A stretch of DNA of 64,000 nucleotides from Leptothoe sp034932105 (GCF_034932105.1 NZ_JAYGIG010000114.1:62001-126000), one strand, 5' to 3'. Numbered from the stretch's first letter, positions 40,199 through 49,945 are shown. Numbers and translations: made by a program. The notes: a model not told the origin generated them from the sequence alone.

Positions 40199-41857
40199 TT
40201 ATCCGGCGAGGGGCAAGGTCAGCCTAGTACCACTGTCCTGATATAACGTCAGGGTGATTATGCGATGTTCTATATTGGGTACGGCATTCAGGTCATGGGT
40301 GTCCGTACCAGGGTTGACGGCATAGGCTGGAAAGCAAGCTGCACTGAGGCTTAATCGGAGAGCTTCTCCAGCCATCAAGCGAAAACAGGTGGGTTGTAAC
40401 GGGATCAAAATTGTTTGAGCCTGACCTCCCTGGATGCGTCTGTAGCCCTGGGTCAGATTAAACACACCACGATCACGAACAACCGATAACACAGCACACA
40501 GGTCATAGCTAGGCGCATTGGCCTGGACATTTAGCTGCAGCGTGATGTCCCCCGCCACGGCTAAGTCTGTTTTTAATCCATCCGTGGTGTAGGTGAGAAC
40601 GTCACTGCGACCATCTAAGGCACTGCGGTCAAAGGATCCCGATGGAAAGCTAGCATGTCCCCCCAGGGACGGCACAGGCCGCCATGGGTCGTGCACGAAC
40701 GTATCAGCGATATTTGGCGCCGCTACTTTTTGGCAACTCATTAAGACCAAGGTGCCATCGTCTTCACGCATGGCCGCTAGTCCAGAACTGGTTAATCCGT
40801 AGGTTTGGGGGCTAACGTCAGTTGGCCACTGGTCAAACCGGCGCCACCGGTTGCTGCCCATTTCAAAAAGATTTACAGGAGACTGTTGCCAGAGGTCCGT
40901 ATCCTTTCCTTTGAGGACGTGATCAAACCAGCGCACCTGCAACCGATCAATGGGATTCATGGCCTGGGGGCCAAAATCCACAGCCCCCACCTGCTGACTC
41001 CAGGGAAGATGTCCCCAAGGGCCCACCCATAAATGCTGAGGATGCTGACTGCCAGCCATTTCCCGAAATAGCCGAATATCCCCCGTAAGATACGGGTCAA
41101 ACCATCCGCCCACATGGAGCATGGGCAGATCTACCCCCGACAAATCAGGCTTTAACCCCTGCCAATAGTCATCGTCCTGGGGATGGGCCACCCAGTCGTA
41201 CCAGAACGAATCAGGGGCGTACTGTTTGAGAACCTCGGGGTAGGCGGCGATAGATTCATTCAGCGGTAGATTTCGCGATGCTGCCCGCAGGGCATTAAAG
41301 GCAGCCAGATCGCCCCTTAAACGCGCAGTTTCCGCTGCGATCTGGATCGCCCAGCCTAGCCCAGCCTGTAACCGCAACGCACCATTCTCGTAGGCCCAAT
41401 CGTGATAGAGGTTGTACCCCACCATGGCCGGAGCCAATGCCTTGAGGGCCTCAGGCTTGGCCTGGGCGGCATAGAGTTGGGCCATGCCCTGGTAGGAAAA
41501 CCCATACATGCCCACCTGACCATCGCTGCCGAGGAGCTGGGCGGCCCATTGTACGCTGTCGTAGCCGTCTTCTACTTCGTGGGCAAACAGGTCGAAATGA
41601 CCCTCTGAACTGCCTCGACCCCGCACGTCTTGAATGACCACAATGTAGCCCTGGGCGGCATACCAGGTGGGGTGGGCATAGACGACGGTGGATGCGATCG
41701 CACGCCCATAGGGCTGGCGCATCAGCAATACCGGCCATGGACCCTCGCCGTTGGGAACGTACACATCCGCATCCAGCCGTACACCATCGCGGGTCAGCAG
41801 TGACTGCACCTGCTTCGGTTGCACCGACAAATTCACCGACAAAACCTCAGAGGGCAT
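40199..41857 (-). CDS. CocE/NonD family alpha/beta hydrolase
   Basis: 552 residues. N-terminal alpha/beta hydrolase with PWPVLLMRQPYGRAIAST, VIQDVRGRGSSEGHFDLFAH and the nucleophile elbow MYGFSYQGMAQ (Ser at about residue 126). The C-terminal jelly-roll domain is typical of X-Pro dipeptidyl-peptidase/CocE proteins (SGSFDRSALDGRSDVLTYTT, ITLQLNVQANAPSYDL). Members hydrolyse acyl esters or peptides; the natural substrate here is unknown. ATG 41857 overlaps the cupin stop by one base (TAATG), so the two are translationally coupled. It ends 13 bases from the convergent Uma2 gene. Confidence 0.9.
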   Translation of the reverse strand: MPSEVLSVNLSVQPKQVQSLLTRDGVRLDADVYVPNGEGPWPVLLMRQPYGRAIASTVVYAHPTWYAAQGYIVVIQDVRGRGSSEGHFDLFAHEVEDGYDSVQWAAQLLGSDGQVGMYGFSYQGMAQLYAAQAKPEALKALAPAMVGYNLYHDWAYENGALRLQAGLGWAIQIAAETARLRGDLAAFNALRAASRNLPLNESIAAYPEVLKQYAPDSFWYDWVAHPQDDDYWQGLKPDLSGVDLPMLHVGGWFDPYLTGDIRLFREMAGSQHPQHLWVGPWGHLPWSQQVGAVDFGPQAMNPIDRLQVRWFDHVLKGKDTDLWQQSPVNLFEMGSNRWRRFDQWPTDVSPQTYGLTSSGLAAMREDDGTLVLMSCQKVAAPNIADTFVHDPWRPVPSLGGHASFPSGSFDRSALDGRSDVLTYTTDGLKTDLAVAGDITLQLNVQANAPSYDLCAVLSVVRDRGVFNLTQGYRRIQGGQAQTILIPLQPTCFRLMAGEALRLSLSAACFPAYAVNPGTDTHDLNAVPNIEHRIITLTLYQDSGTRLTLPLAG

Positions 41858-42318
41858 TAAACACAGTGGGTCCGGCCTAACACCGCCCGATCTTCCTCAT
41901 CTAACTCCGCCGGTACACCTTGACGAATCAACTCTGCAAAATCCTCGTTAGGTACCATCACACTGAGGAGATAAAGGCGGGCGGAGCCCGTATTCTCAAC
42001 AAAATGAATCCCATGGGACGGCACTAAAATACTGTCCCCTGTCCGAATGACTGAATTCTTTCCATCACAGACGACGCGGCCTTCCCCCTGGAGCACGTAA
42101 AACATTTCTACTGCCACCTGATGGCGGTGGGACGGTGTTCGTCCCCCCACGTCAAAAATTTCTATGCAGCACGTCAACTTAGCGTGGCCCAGGGTGGGGT
42201 CTACCAGTAGCGCCAATCGGTTTTTATCATTGTGACTTATGCGAAATACCTGGTAATCATTAGGTGATTTAAGAACGGGTAAAACGCAGCTTGTCGGCAG
42301 ATCGCAGGTGATGTCCAT
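41857..42318 (-). CDS. Cupin-domain protein
   Basis: 153 residues. Single small cupin barrel: VGGRTPSHRHQVAVEMFYVL and GEGRVVCDGKNSVIRTGDSI, LVPSHGIHFVENTGSARLYL, holding the usual His/His/Glu/His metal ligands. Cupins serve as metal enzymes or ligand sensors. The overlap with the CocE-type hydrolase downstream implies they work together, perhaps on the same small molecule. No DNA-binding domain is present. ATG 42318 starts the gene. Confidence 0.85.
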   Translation of the reverse strand: MDITCDLPTSCVLPVLKSPNDYQVFRISHNDKNRLALLVDPTLGHAKLTCCIEIFDVGGRTPSHRHQVAVEMFYVLQGEGRVVCDGKNSVIRTGDSILVPSHGIHFVENTGSARLYLLSVMVPNEDFAELIRQGVPAELDEEDRAVLGRTHCV

Positions 42319-42902
42319 AGTTCATTATTCAAACGTTAGCGGCGCCCCTTTAGCTTAGAAATCACTTCTGAACCCAGACTGGTCTCGCAATAATTTTTCA
42401 CTTGCTGGGTTATGTCTTGCTGACATGAAGGTCGGGTATTTGATGCTGCGCTTCCTGGATCTCACTCCTGAATCTAACTTCTAGATTTAATCAGGGGCCC
42501 TAAAGGGCACACTTTTTTGACTGGGGACGTCAAAGCTATAGCCAATGCTTCCGGTTTAGCGTCGTAACGAACGAATTCTCCATCACAGATATTCTCTTTA
42601 GGCTGATAAAATAGGCGATTATGGTGCCGGTAGCTAGCTATTGTTTTTGGAGGCTCAAAAAATATCACCGTTGTTTTGCTGTTTTTGCCCCTTGCCCTTT
42701 GGAAGTCTGTAATGTGCATATTTAGCCAACCATCTACATATCTACATATGTCTGGTTGAAACGGGTACACTCTAGCTGAAACCAATAATTTTTGTTTATT
42801 GAGACTGTTCCCTTTTACATTTTGACATCATTCGATTGCTGGTCACTTGCTATGACTTGGGTAGGACCTGAATGCCATGAGTAGTGAAACTAACAATGGC
42901 CC
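42319..42902. other. 584-base intergenic region between divergent genes
   Basis: No convincing gene. A 103-codon frame on the - strand (42474-42785) starts without ATG or ribosome binding site and matches nothing I know. CATCTACATATCTACATATG near 42730 is a short imperfect direct repeat. No terminator or clear promoter was identified. Confidence 0.5.
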
Positions 42903-44213
42903 ATGGAAAAACGCCAACATGGGTCTAGGGTCATGGCACTATCAAACAAACCTCTGCGTCGTATCGGTGTAATGGTTAAGGCAGCTAATCCTATCGCAGA
43001 TATTTTAGTGATCGATGACGATCCGATCATTCGGCGTATCCTTCAGCGGATGCTGCAAAGCCAGGGGTATCGCGTTGCCATGGCAGAAACCGCAGAGGAC
43101 GGTTTAGAGCAGGCGTTGGCGATCACACCACCGGTCATTCTTTGCGACTGGCGTTTACCGGGAACGGTGGATGGTTTAGAAATTTGTCGTCGGTTGAAAG
43201 AGTATCCGGATTTATCCATGAGCTCGTTTCTGCTGATTACGGCCCATGCTGAAACCGCCAGCCGTGTGGAAGCCCTAGAGGCAGGGGCCGATGACTTGCT
43301 GATGAAGCCCATCGACATGGCAGAACTGAAAGCGCGGGTAAAATCCGGCATGCGGCTATGTCAGCTGACCCGAGACTTAAAGAAACAAAAGCAGTATCTA
43401 GAAAATGAACTGGCGGAGGCCGCCGCCTATGTTCAGTCCCTGTTACCCCAAGATACCGATCAGGCTCCGGTCAAAATTCAAACCCGTTTTCTCCCATCCC
43501 AACAGCTGGGGGGGGATTGTTTTGATTTCTATTGGTTAGATCCTGACTATTTGGTGATTTACCTGTTGGATGTTTCCGGTCATGGGTTAGGGGCAGCTCT
43601 ACTTTCCACCTCTGTGCTCAATGTGTTGCGCTCCCAATCCCTACCCGGCACCAACTTTTATCGCCCCGACAAAGTGTTGGAAAGTCTGAACAATATGTTT
43701 CAGATGACCGATCAAAACGAAAAATATTTCACCATTTGGTACGGCGTTTATAACCGAGTGAACCGGCAGCTGATGTACGCTAGTGCTGGCCATCCCCCCG
43801 CCGTCTTGCTGTCGCAACCGCCTGAAGCGGAACCTGGACAGGCCAATGGGGCGGCGGCTAATGGGGCGGGGCCCAAGGGCCACATGTTAGAGGCTATGCG
43901 GCTGCGGACACCTGGCATGCCCATTGGCATGATGCCGGATACGTCCTATACCTGGAAACGCTGCTCGATACCCGACAACAGCTACCTCTATATATTTAGT
44001 GATGGTGTTTATGAGGTGCCGGAAACCTCCGTTGCTGAAACGGGGGAAATTTTGGGTCTAGATAGCTTTATTGACCATATTGTTAAATGTCCTCGCCCTG
44101 GCCAGCTCGATCAGCTGATTAGCTATGCGACGATGCCCAACCTTAATGCTGCGGTGGGTGAAGAGATTCCATTGTTGGATGATCTCTCATTATTAGAGAT
44201 CAATTTTGGTTAG
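42903..44213 (+). CDS. Response regulator with PP2C-type (SpoIIE/RsbU) phosphatase domain
   Basis: 436 residues. Receiver domain at about 32-150: ILVIDDDPIIRRILQRML, phosphoacceptor Asp in VILCDWRLPGTVDGLEICRR, and the conserved Lys in DDLLMKPIDMAELKARVK. A helical linker with a coiled coil leads to a PP2C-SpoIIE domain (about 195-436) with QLGGDCFDFYWLD and LLDVSGHGLGAALLSTSVL carrying the metal-binding Asp residues, and FSDGVYEV near the end. Such proteins dephosphorylate anti-sigma antagonists in partner-switching pathways. The start is uncertain: ATG 42903, 42933 or 42972 are all in frame, none with a strong ribosome binding site. Confidence 0.9.
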   Translation: MEKRQHGSRVMALSNKPLRRIGVMVKAANPIADILVIDDDPIIRRILQRMLQSQGYRVAMAETAEDGLEQALAITPPVILCDWRLPGTVDGLEICRRLKEYPDLSMSSFLLITAHAETASRVEALEAGADDLLMKPIDMAELKARVKSGMRLCQLTRDLKKQKQYLENELAEAAAYVQSLLPQDTDQAPVKIQTRFLPSQQLGGDCFDFYWLDPDYLVIYLLDVSGHGLGAALLSTSVLNVLRSQSLPGTNFYRPDKVLESLNNMFQMTDQNEKYFTIWYGVYNRVNRQLMYASAGHPPAVLLSQPPEAEPGQANGAAANGAGPKGHMLEAMRLRTPGMPIGMMPDTSYTWKRCSIPDNSYLYIFSDGVYEVPETSVAETGEILGLDSFIDHIVKCPRPGQLDQLISYATMPNLNAAVGEEIPLLDDLSLLEINFG

Positions 44214-44309
44214 CTTGGTTAGGGCCATGGCCGCCCACTGAGCAATTTATTTGCCAGCGGTTTTGGCGTAGTTGCTAATGACCCTAACCAAAGCTCCTAA
44301 TGACTGACT

Positions 44310-45227
44310 CTAATTCTTGAAATCCGTTGGTCCTTGGTAGCCAGAGGCTTCAGCTAATGTGGCTAAGGATTGGGTGCCTGGAAGAAATTTGCCATTCACT
44401 TCCCAGGTGGGGAACCCAGTTACCTCGGGTACCGACTTACAGAGGGCGGTTTGGGAGTTGACGCCGTCATCGGCGCACTCAATATAGGGCATGTATTTCT
44501 TGGCTTCTATACCAAACAGCTGCTTTTGATCAAAGCAGTGGGGGCACCAGTAGGCCCCATACATTTTTGCTCCCACTTCTTGGAGGTGTTTGGCCAAGGC
44601 GACTTCCGCCGTACCAGAGGTATTGGTGACAGCCGGACCGGCGTTGCCGCTAGCGTTGGTGGTTGGGCCGTTGATACTGATGGAGTACATACCAATGGTG
44701 GCCACCAGGGTGACCAATCCCATGATGACCCCTCGAAAGACTAATGCTCCTTGATCGTCCCATTGCCGGCCGAGGATGGTTAGCAGGAACATGATCACGG
44801 TAAAGCTAGCTGAGGCCAGACAATAGAGGCAGGCAGCTTTCAGCTCTGTAGCCAGGAGATACATTAAGTATCCGCTGAAGACCATCATGCCGGTCGCGCC
44901 AATGAATAGAAGTGGCCAGGTGGTATCTTCTAATTTTTGCCGCTGTTCCTGGTTGGTGTCTTCATTGATGGCTAGGGGGGCCAACGATAGGGCCATCATG
45001 GCCAAATAGGCCAGACAGCCAAACAGTGTTAGGGGAATACCAAAAACATCGGCATAGGCGCTGGTTAGGACCTGGTCACAGCCCTTGACCGGGCAAGCGG
45101 CGCTATTTCCCATCAATTTGATCACCGTCAGATAGGCTGTGCCTAAGGCTCCGACGGTTGCGATCGCACCAATGGCCGGGCGCGACCAACGATAAATCCC
45201 ACGATTTTCTTTACGGCGACGTCCCAT
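44310..45227 (-). CDS. VKOR-thioredoxin fusion, disulfide-forming enzyme
   Basis: 305 residues. N-terminal VKOR domain with four to five membrane helices (WSRPAIGAIATVGALGTAYL, PLTLFGCLAYLAMMALSLAP, ATGMMVFSGYLMYLLATEL) and cysteines in SAACPVKGCDQVL and the quinone-site CLYC (KAACLYCLASASF). Then a lumenal thioredoxin-like domain with WCPHCFDQKQLF. It resembles the cyanobacterial LTO1-type enzyme that introduces disulfides into lumenal and periplasmic proteins and supports photosystem II assembly, using a quinone. Both Cys pairs are intact. It is on the same strand as btpA (165 bases upstream), and converges on the PP2C gene. Confidence 0.92.
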   Translation of the reverse strand: MGRRRKENRGIYRWSRPAIGAIATVGALGTAYLTVIKLMGNSAACPVKGCDQVLTSAYADVFGIPLTLFGCLAYLAMMALSLAPLAINEDTNQEQRQKLEDTTWPLLFIGATGMMVFSGYLMYLLATELKAACLYCLASASFTVIMFLLTILGRQWDDQGALVFRGVIMGLVTLVATIGMYSISINGPTTNASGNAGPAVTNTSGTAEVALAKHLQEVGAKMYGAYWCPHCFDQKQLFGIEAKKYMPYIECADDGVNSQTALCKSVPEVTGFPTWEVNGKFLPGTQSLATLAEASGYQGPTDFKN

Positions 45228-45391
45228 AGTCTTATGGCTGGATCCAAGCTAATCAGTACACAAAAACAAGTCGAAAATGAGTCATGCCCGGTTGGGCAAA
45301 TTATCCTCAAGACAACCCCGACTGCATCTTAGACAAAAAACGGGGGGTTCGGTAAGGAAATTATCCATCATATTCGGACTCTACCCAGACT

Positions 45392-46204
45392 CTATCTTGA
45401 TGCCCATAGGGCATCCATAAATTGCCCCACCCGATGAGGGTCCACCGGTTGCTCAATCTGTCCCCAGCGTTTCAGGGAACTGGAAACAATTACTCCGTCC
45501 GCTGACTGCATCAGCTGGGGAATGTTGTCCACATTGGCCCCACTGCCCACCAAAACCGGCATCTTCCCCGCCGCTGCCTTGGCCTTAGCCAGATCCTGCA
45601 CCGTGGGAGGCTCCCCCGTAGCTCCACCGGAAACAATCACAGCATCCGCCAGACCTCGATGGAGGGTATCGGCTACGGCACTGGCCATGGCGGTTTCTGG
45701 GACTATGCTGCCCACCGGTGCCCCATGCTTCACCAGCACATCGGCAAATATTTTGACATCGGCTCCCAATTCTTTCCGATAGCGCAGCAGGCGGTGGGCA
45801 TCTCCCTCAATCACCCCCTGATCCGTGGCCATCGCGCCTGTCAGTACATTGACGCGAATAAACTTAGCGCCAGTACAGGCGGCGATAGCCAAGCCGCTAT
45901 GGGCATCATTCCGCAATACATTGACCCCCATGGGCACCGCCACCAGCTGCTGCAGCCGACTGATCACCAGGGTCATGGCACTGACCACCGCCGGGTCCAC
46001 CGCTCCCTTGGTAAAGGGAGCATCAAAAAAATTTTCCACAATGATCCCATGCACACCACCGGAGGCCAGCGCTACCGACTCCTGCACTGCTCGTTCGATT
46101 ACGGCCTGTAACGATCCCTGCCAGCGGGCCGACGGAGGCAGGGGCAGTAAATGAACGACCCCAATAACGGGGGTTGATGTTTGAAAAAGTGCGTTTAACT
46201 CCAC
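45392..46204 (-). CDS. btpA: Photosystem I biogenesis protein BtpA
   Basis: 270 residues, a TIM-barrel protein. Family hallmarks are PVIGVVHLLPLPPSARWQGS at the N-terminus, GGVHGIIVENFFDAPFTKGA, and VSGGATGEPPTVQDL near residue 205. In Synechocystis BtpA is needed to accumulate photosystem I reaction-centre proteins, especially at low temperature; its enzymatic activity is unknown. All expected blocks are present and the length is typical. Neighbours here are the VKOR-Trx gene on the same strand and rimO divergently. ATG 46204. Confidence 0.92.
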   Translation of the reverse strand: MELNALFQTSTPVIGVVHLLPLPPSARWQGSLQAVIERAVQESVALASGGVHGIIVENFFDAPFTKGAVDPAVVSAMTLVISRLQQLVAVPMGVNVLRNDAHSGLAIAACTGAKFIRVNVLTGAMATDQGVIEGDAHRLLRYRKELGADVKIFADVLVKHGAPVGSIVPETAMASAVADTLHRGLADAVIVSGGATGEPPTVQDLAKAKAAAGKMPVLVGSGANVDNIPQLMQSADGVIVSSSLKRWGQIEQPVDPHRVGQFMDALWASR

Positions 46205-46608
46205 AAAGCCTCAAAGAAGGGAAAAGCAATATTTTCTGCCATTGCTGATTTTCAGAATGAATTGAGCTGAATGAACAGCATTAGCCCAGCTTTTTCAGAT
46301 TTAGGCTGCTCTAGTCCTAAGCATGCCTGAATTTGTGGCTTAGGCCATAAGGCTGTATCCCAGGTAAATCAGCTTTTTCCGGTAACGGCTCACAGAATTG
46401 TATAGTTATGTTATAATTTCCTCAACCGGGCAAAAACAATCGCTACCTGTTTAGAAATCCACTGCCGTTAGTAGCTAATTGCTACTTCCTAATAGAGTCC
46501 TTTAATAGTGGCCATGGCAAATTGGAAGTGATAGGGTAGGGTGCTGAGTCATCCTTGCGATCGCAACGCCTGCTTGGATATCAGCATTTTCCGTCTACAT
46601 AAGAATTC
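46205..46608. other. Divergent upstream region of btpA and rimO
   Basis: 404 bases with one HIP1 octamer near 46558 and a promoter-like element at 46389-46417 facing rimO. No ORF or strong hairpin noted. Confidence 0.5.
46389..46417 (+). promoter_or_regulatory. Putative sigma70-type promoter of rimO-crhR
   Basis: CTCACA at 46389-46394 (four of six consensus bases) and TATAAT at 46412-46417, spacing 17 bases. About 190 bases of leader would precede rimO, a length consistent with post-transcriptional control reported for the rimO-crhR operon. Confidence 0.45.
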
Positions 46609-47970
46609 ATGGTCCATAAGCCAACGATTGCCATATCTCACCTAGGCTGTGAGAAAAATCGTGTCGATACTGAGCATATGCTGGGCCTCCTGGTGCAGGC
46701 CGGCTATCAAGTCGACGCCAACGAGGAACTGGCCGATTACGTCATTGTCAATACCTGCAGCTTCATTGAGGCAGCCCGTCAAGAGTCAGTGCGGACATTG
46801 GTCGAGCTAGCTGAAGCTGACAAAAAGATTGTGATTACAGGATGTTTAGCCCAGCACTTTCAATCCGAACTGCTCGACGAAATTCCCGAGGCCGTGGCCC
46901 TCATTGGCACCGGTGACTATCACCACATCGTGAATGTCATTGAGAGGGCCGAAGCCGGTGAACGGGTTAAGTTGGTTTCCGCCGAGCCCACCTACATTGC
47001 AGACGAAACGGTCCCACGCTATCGCACCACCAGTGAAGGTGTGGCCTACATCCGGGTGGCCGAAGGCTGTAATTACCGCTGTGCTTTTTGTATCATTCCC
47101 CACCTGCGCGGTGACCAGCGCTCCCGCCCGATCGAATCCATTGTGGCCGAGGCTCATCAGCTGGCGGCGGAAGGTGTCAAAGAGCTGGTGCTCATTTCCC
47201 AAATCACCACCAATTATGGCGTTGACCTCTACGGTAAACCCCAGTTAGCCGAGCTTCTTCGGGCCTTGGGCGATGTGGATGTGCCCTGGATCCGAATGCA
47301 TTATGCCTACCCCACGGGGCTCACCCCAGAGGTACTGGAAGCCATTCGTACTACACCCAATGTTCTGCCTTACCTAGACTTGCCTTTGCAGCACTCCCAC
47401 CCAGAGATTCTGCGTGCCATGAATCGCCCTTGGCAGGGGCGGGTAAACGACGACATCATGCATCAGCTCAAAGCCGCCCTGCCCGATGCGGTGCTGCGCA
47501 CCACCTTTATTGTGGGTTTCCCCGGTGAAACCGATGCCCACTTTGAGCATCTCAAAGCGTTTGTGCAACGCCACGAGTTTGACCACGTGGGTGTCTTCAC
47601 CTTTTCCGCCGAAGAGGGTACCCCGGCGGCCACCCTGCCCAACCAAGTTGCACCAGAGGTGATGCATCAACGTCGAGAAGAGCTGATGTTGACCCAACAG
47701 GAGATTTCCTTCAGGCGCAATCAGGCCCAGATTGGACAGATCGTCGATGTGTTGATCGAACAGGAAAACCCAGGGCAGGGTGAATGTATTGGCCGTTCTG
47801 CTCGCTTTGCGCCCGATGTCGATGGCCTAGTTTATGTCAACGGTGCTCCCCCCCTAGCCCAGATAGTCCCTGTGCAGATCAGTGGCGCTGATACCTATGA
47901 CTTGTTTGGCACAGTTGTATCTGACAAGTCCCCCCTAGCCGCTCCTGGGACCGTAAGAGTTTCTCTTTAA
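46609..47970 (+). CDS. rimO: Ribosomal protein S12 methylthiotransferase RimO
   Basis: 453 residues. RimO is a radical-SAM enzyme that methylthiolates Asp of ribosomal protein S12. Three domains are visible: UPF0004 N-terminal domain with cluster cysteines (HLGCEKNRVDTEHML, VNTCSFIEAA, TGCLAQ), a radical SAM barrel with the CX3CX2C motif in EGCNYRCAFCIIPHLRG (near residue 150), and a C-terminal TRAM domain (QIGQIVDVLIEQ to the end). The gene is 64 bases upstream of a crhR-like helicase, as in Synechocystis. Confidence 0.95.
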   Translation: MVHKPTIAISHLGCEKNRVDTEHMLGLLVQAGYQVDANEELADYVIVNTCSFIEAARQESVRTLVELAEADKKIVITGCLAQHFQSELLDEIPEAVALIGTGDYHHIVNVIERAEAGERVKLVSAEPTYIADETVPRYRTTSEGVAYIRVAEGCNYRCAFCIIPHLRGDQRSRPIESIVAEAHQLAAEGVKELVLISQITTNYGVDLYGKPQLAELLRALGDVDVPWIRMHYAYPTGLTPEVLEAIRTTPNVLPYLDLPLQHSHPEILRAMNRPWQGRVNDDIMHQLKAALPDAVLRTTFIVGFPGETDAHFEHLKAFVQRHEFDHVGVFTFSAEEGTPAATLPNQVAPEVMHQRREELMLTQQEISFRRNQAQIGQIVDVLIEQENPGQGECIGRSARFAPDVDGLVYVNGAPPLAQIVPVQISGADTYDLFGTVVSDKSPLAAPGTVRVSL

Positions 47971-48034
47971 ATCCCCCTTGTCCATCCCTAGCGGTCTTAA
48001 ACAACCTCAAACGATCTTAAACAAAGGAGTCTAA

Positions 48035-49447
48035 ATGACCTTGTCTTTTGCCGATCTCGGTTTGTCTGAACCCCAAGCTCAACATTTAGATGGACTTGGC
48101 TTTAAAGAGCCCACCCCCATCCAGTCCCAAGCTATTCCCCACATGCTTGCTGGGCATGATGTGGTGGGTTTAGCCCAGACTGGCACTGGCAAAACCGCAG
48201 CCTTCTCCCTGCCGATTTTGGAGCAGATCAATGTTAACAAGCGGGCGGTGCAGGCCTTAGTCCTGACCCCCACCCGTGAGCTGGCGATGCAGGTATGTCA
48301 GGCCGTTCAAGGTCTGAAGCAAAACTCCCAACTCCAAGTGTTACCGGTGTACGGCGGTCAAGCCATTGAACGCCAGCTCAGTCAGCTACAGCGGGGCGTC
48401 CACATGGTAGTAGGCACCCCAGGTCGTGTGCTCGATTTGCTCAATCGGGGCTCTCTGGAACTGGATCAGCTGAGTTGGCTAGTGTTAGACGAAGCTGATG
48501 AAATGCTCAATATGGGTTTCATTCAAGATGTGGAAACTATCTTGAACCATGCTCCGGCAGATCGCCAAACCGCTTTCTTCTCCGCCACCATGGAACCAGC
48601 GATCCGTGAGCTAGCGGCTAAATTTCTAAAATCGCCGGTCACGGTTAAAGTGAAGGCGCAAAATACCGCACCCCTGCGGATTACCCAGTTGGCCTATGTG
48701 GTACCCCCAGGTTGGAGTAAACCCCGGGCACTAATGCCGATTCTAGAAATGGAAGACCCAGAATCGGCGATCATTTTTGTCCGTACCCGCCGCACAGCTG
48801 CCGAGCTTACCCGGCAGCTACAGTTTTCCGGCCACAGCGTTGACGAATACCACGGTGATCTCAACCAGCCTCAGCGGGAGCGTCTCCTACTTCGCTTTAA
48901 GCAGGGCCAAGTCCGTTGGGTGGTGGCCACCGATATTGCCGCCCGGGGTATCCATGTGGACAATTTAACCCATGTGATTAACTACGAGCTACCTGACAAC
49001 GTCGATAGCTATGTGCATCGCATTGGTCGCACTGGGCGGGCTGGTCAAGAAGGCCGAGCGGTTTCCATTGTCCATCCCTTAGAAAAGTATCAGCTGCGTC
49101 AAGTAGAGCGGCATATTCAGCAAGAGATTGCCTTCTGCAAGGTACCTACCCAAGCAGAAATTGCTGCCCGCTCCCTAGAAAAATTGCAAACCCAAATCAA
49201 AGAGGCCGTCACCAGCGAACGCCTAGCTTCATTTTTACCCATTGTGTCCCAGCTAACGGCAGAATACGATCCCCACACGGTGGCCGCTGCCGCATTGCAA
49301 ATGGCCTACGACCAAACCCGTCCGGTTTGGATGCGTGGGGATAATGAAGATCAACCCTATTTCGCTGAGGAAGAGCCCAATCGTCAACGGAGCCAACGGG
49401 CTCGTCGTCGCCGGATTCAGTCACCTGTATCTAAAAGTATGTTTTAG
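48035..49447 (+). CDS. crhR: DEAD-box RNA helicase, CrhR-like
   Basis: 470 residues. All helicase motifs are intact: Q motif (FKEPTPIQSQAIPHML), I GLAQTGTGKTAAF, Ia PTRELA, II VLDEADEML, III SATM, V TDIAARGIHVDNL and VI HRIGRTGRAGQ. The C-terminal extension is basic (QRSQRARRRRIQ). In Synechocystis crhR is a redox- and cold-regulated helicase co-transcribed with rimO, and the same linkage here supports the orthology. The ribosome binding site AAAGGAG is at 48024-48030, 4 bases before ATG. Name based on operon context and motifs. Confidence 0.92.
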   Translation: MTLSFADLGLSEPQAQHLDGLGFKEPTPIQSQAIPHMLAGHDVVGLAQTGTGKTAAFSLPILEQINVNKRAVQALVLTPTRELAMQVCQAVQGLKQNSQLQVLPVYGGQAIERQLSQLQRGVHMVVGTPGRVLDLLNRGSLELDQLSWLVLDEADEMLNMGFIQDVETILNHAPADRQTAFFSATMEPAIRELAAKFLKSPVTVKVKAQNTAPLRITQLAYVVPPGWSKPRALMPILEMEDPESAIIFVRTRRTAAELTRQLQFSGHSVDEYHGDLNQPQRERLLLRFKQGQVRWVVATDIAARGIHVDNLTHVINYELPDNVDSYVHRIGRTGRAGQEGRAVSIVHPLEKYQLRQVERHIQQEIAFCKVPTQAEIAARSLEKLQTQIKEAVTSERLASFLPIVSQLTAEYDPHTVAAAALQMAYDQTRPVWMRGDNEDQPYFAEEEPNRQRSQRARRRRIQSPVSKSMF

Positions 49448-49531
49448 TCCGGTAAAGTCCGGCCTAAGGATTGCCCAATCCCCCTAAACCTCACTTAAAA
49501 TGGGGTTAAGTTCTAGGAGGGGTGTCATACT

Positions 49532-49738
49532 ATGCTGGTGATTCTGCTAGACAACCATGTGATTCCATCAGCCACGGTTTGCGCCAGTTGCCTCATGGCC
49601 AATCAGAGCGGCCAACCCCGTTTTCACGATGGTAAGTTAGGCTGTGCTCAACCGCTAGACTCTTCCACCCCACTTCCCCATTACCAGTGTCAAATGGGTT
49701 TTCGGCTGGCCAATATTGAATCCTGGCCAGCCTCATGA
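49532..49738 (+). CDS. Small conserved cyanobacterial protein with CxxC
   Basis: 68 residues, ATG 49532 with an excellent ribosome binding site AGGAGGGG at 49515-49522. Features: hydrophobic N-terminus MLVILLDNHVIPSATVCASC carrying one CxxC pair, two further Cys (GCAQPL and YQCQMG). Four cysteines in 68 residues suggest a metal site. I recall similar short cyanobacterial proteins of unknown function. It follows crhR by 84 bases on the same strand and may be read through. Confidence 0.65.
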   Translation: MLVILLDNHVIPSATVCASCLMANQSGQPRFHDGKLGCAQPLDSSTPLPHYQCQMGFRLANIESWPAS

Positions 49739-49945
49739 GGTCTATGGTATCTATGGGCTTTTTATTCGTTTTTTATTAGCTATAAAACGGTTGCATCCGT
49801 ACCGTTTCGTAGAAACCGTAGAACGGTCTCTGGAAGCTGCGCTATCCTAGGGATAGTTTTGAGACAGCTGGCCGGTTACCCAACCGTAAACCACAAGGCT
49901 GCCAAAATTTTTAGCTACTAATAGTATTTATTTTTGAGTATTCCT

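Noticed and set aside
42474..42785. 103-codon - strand frame between cupin and PP2C genes
   Set aside because: Non-ATG start, no ribosome binding site, no known match.
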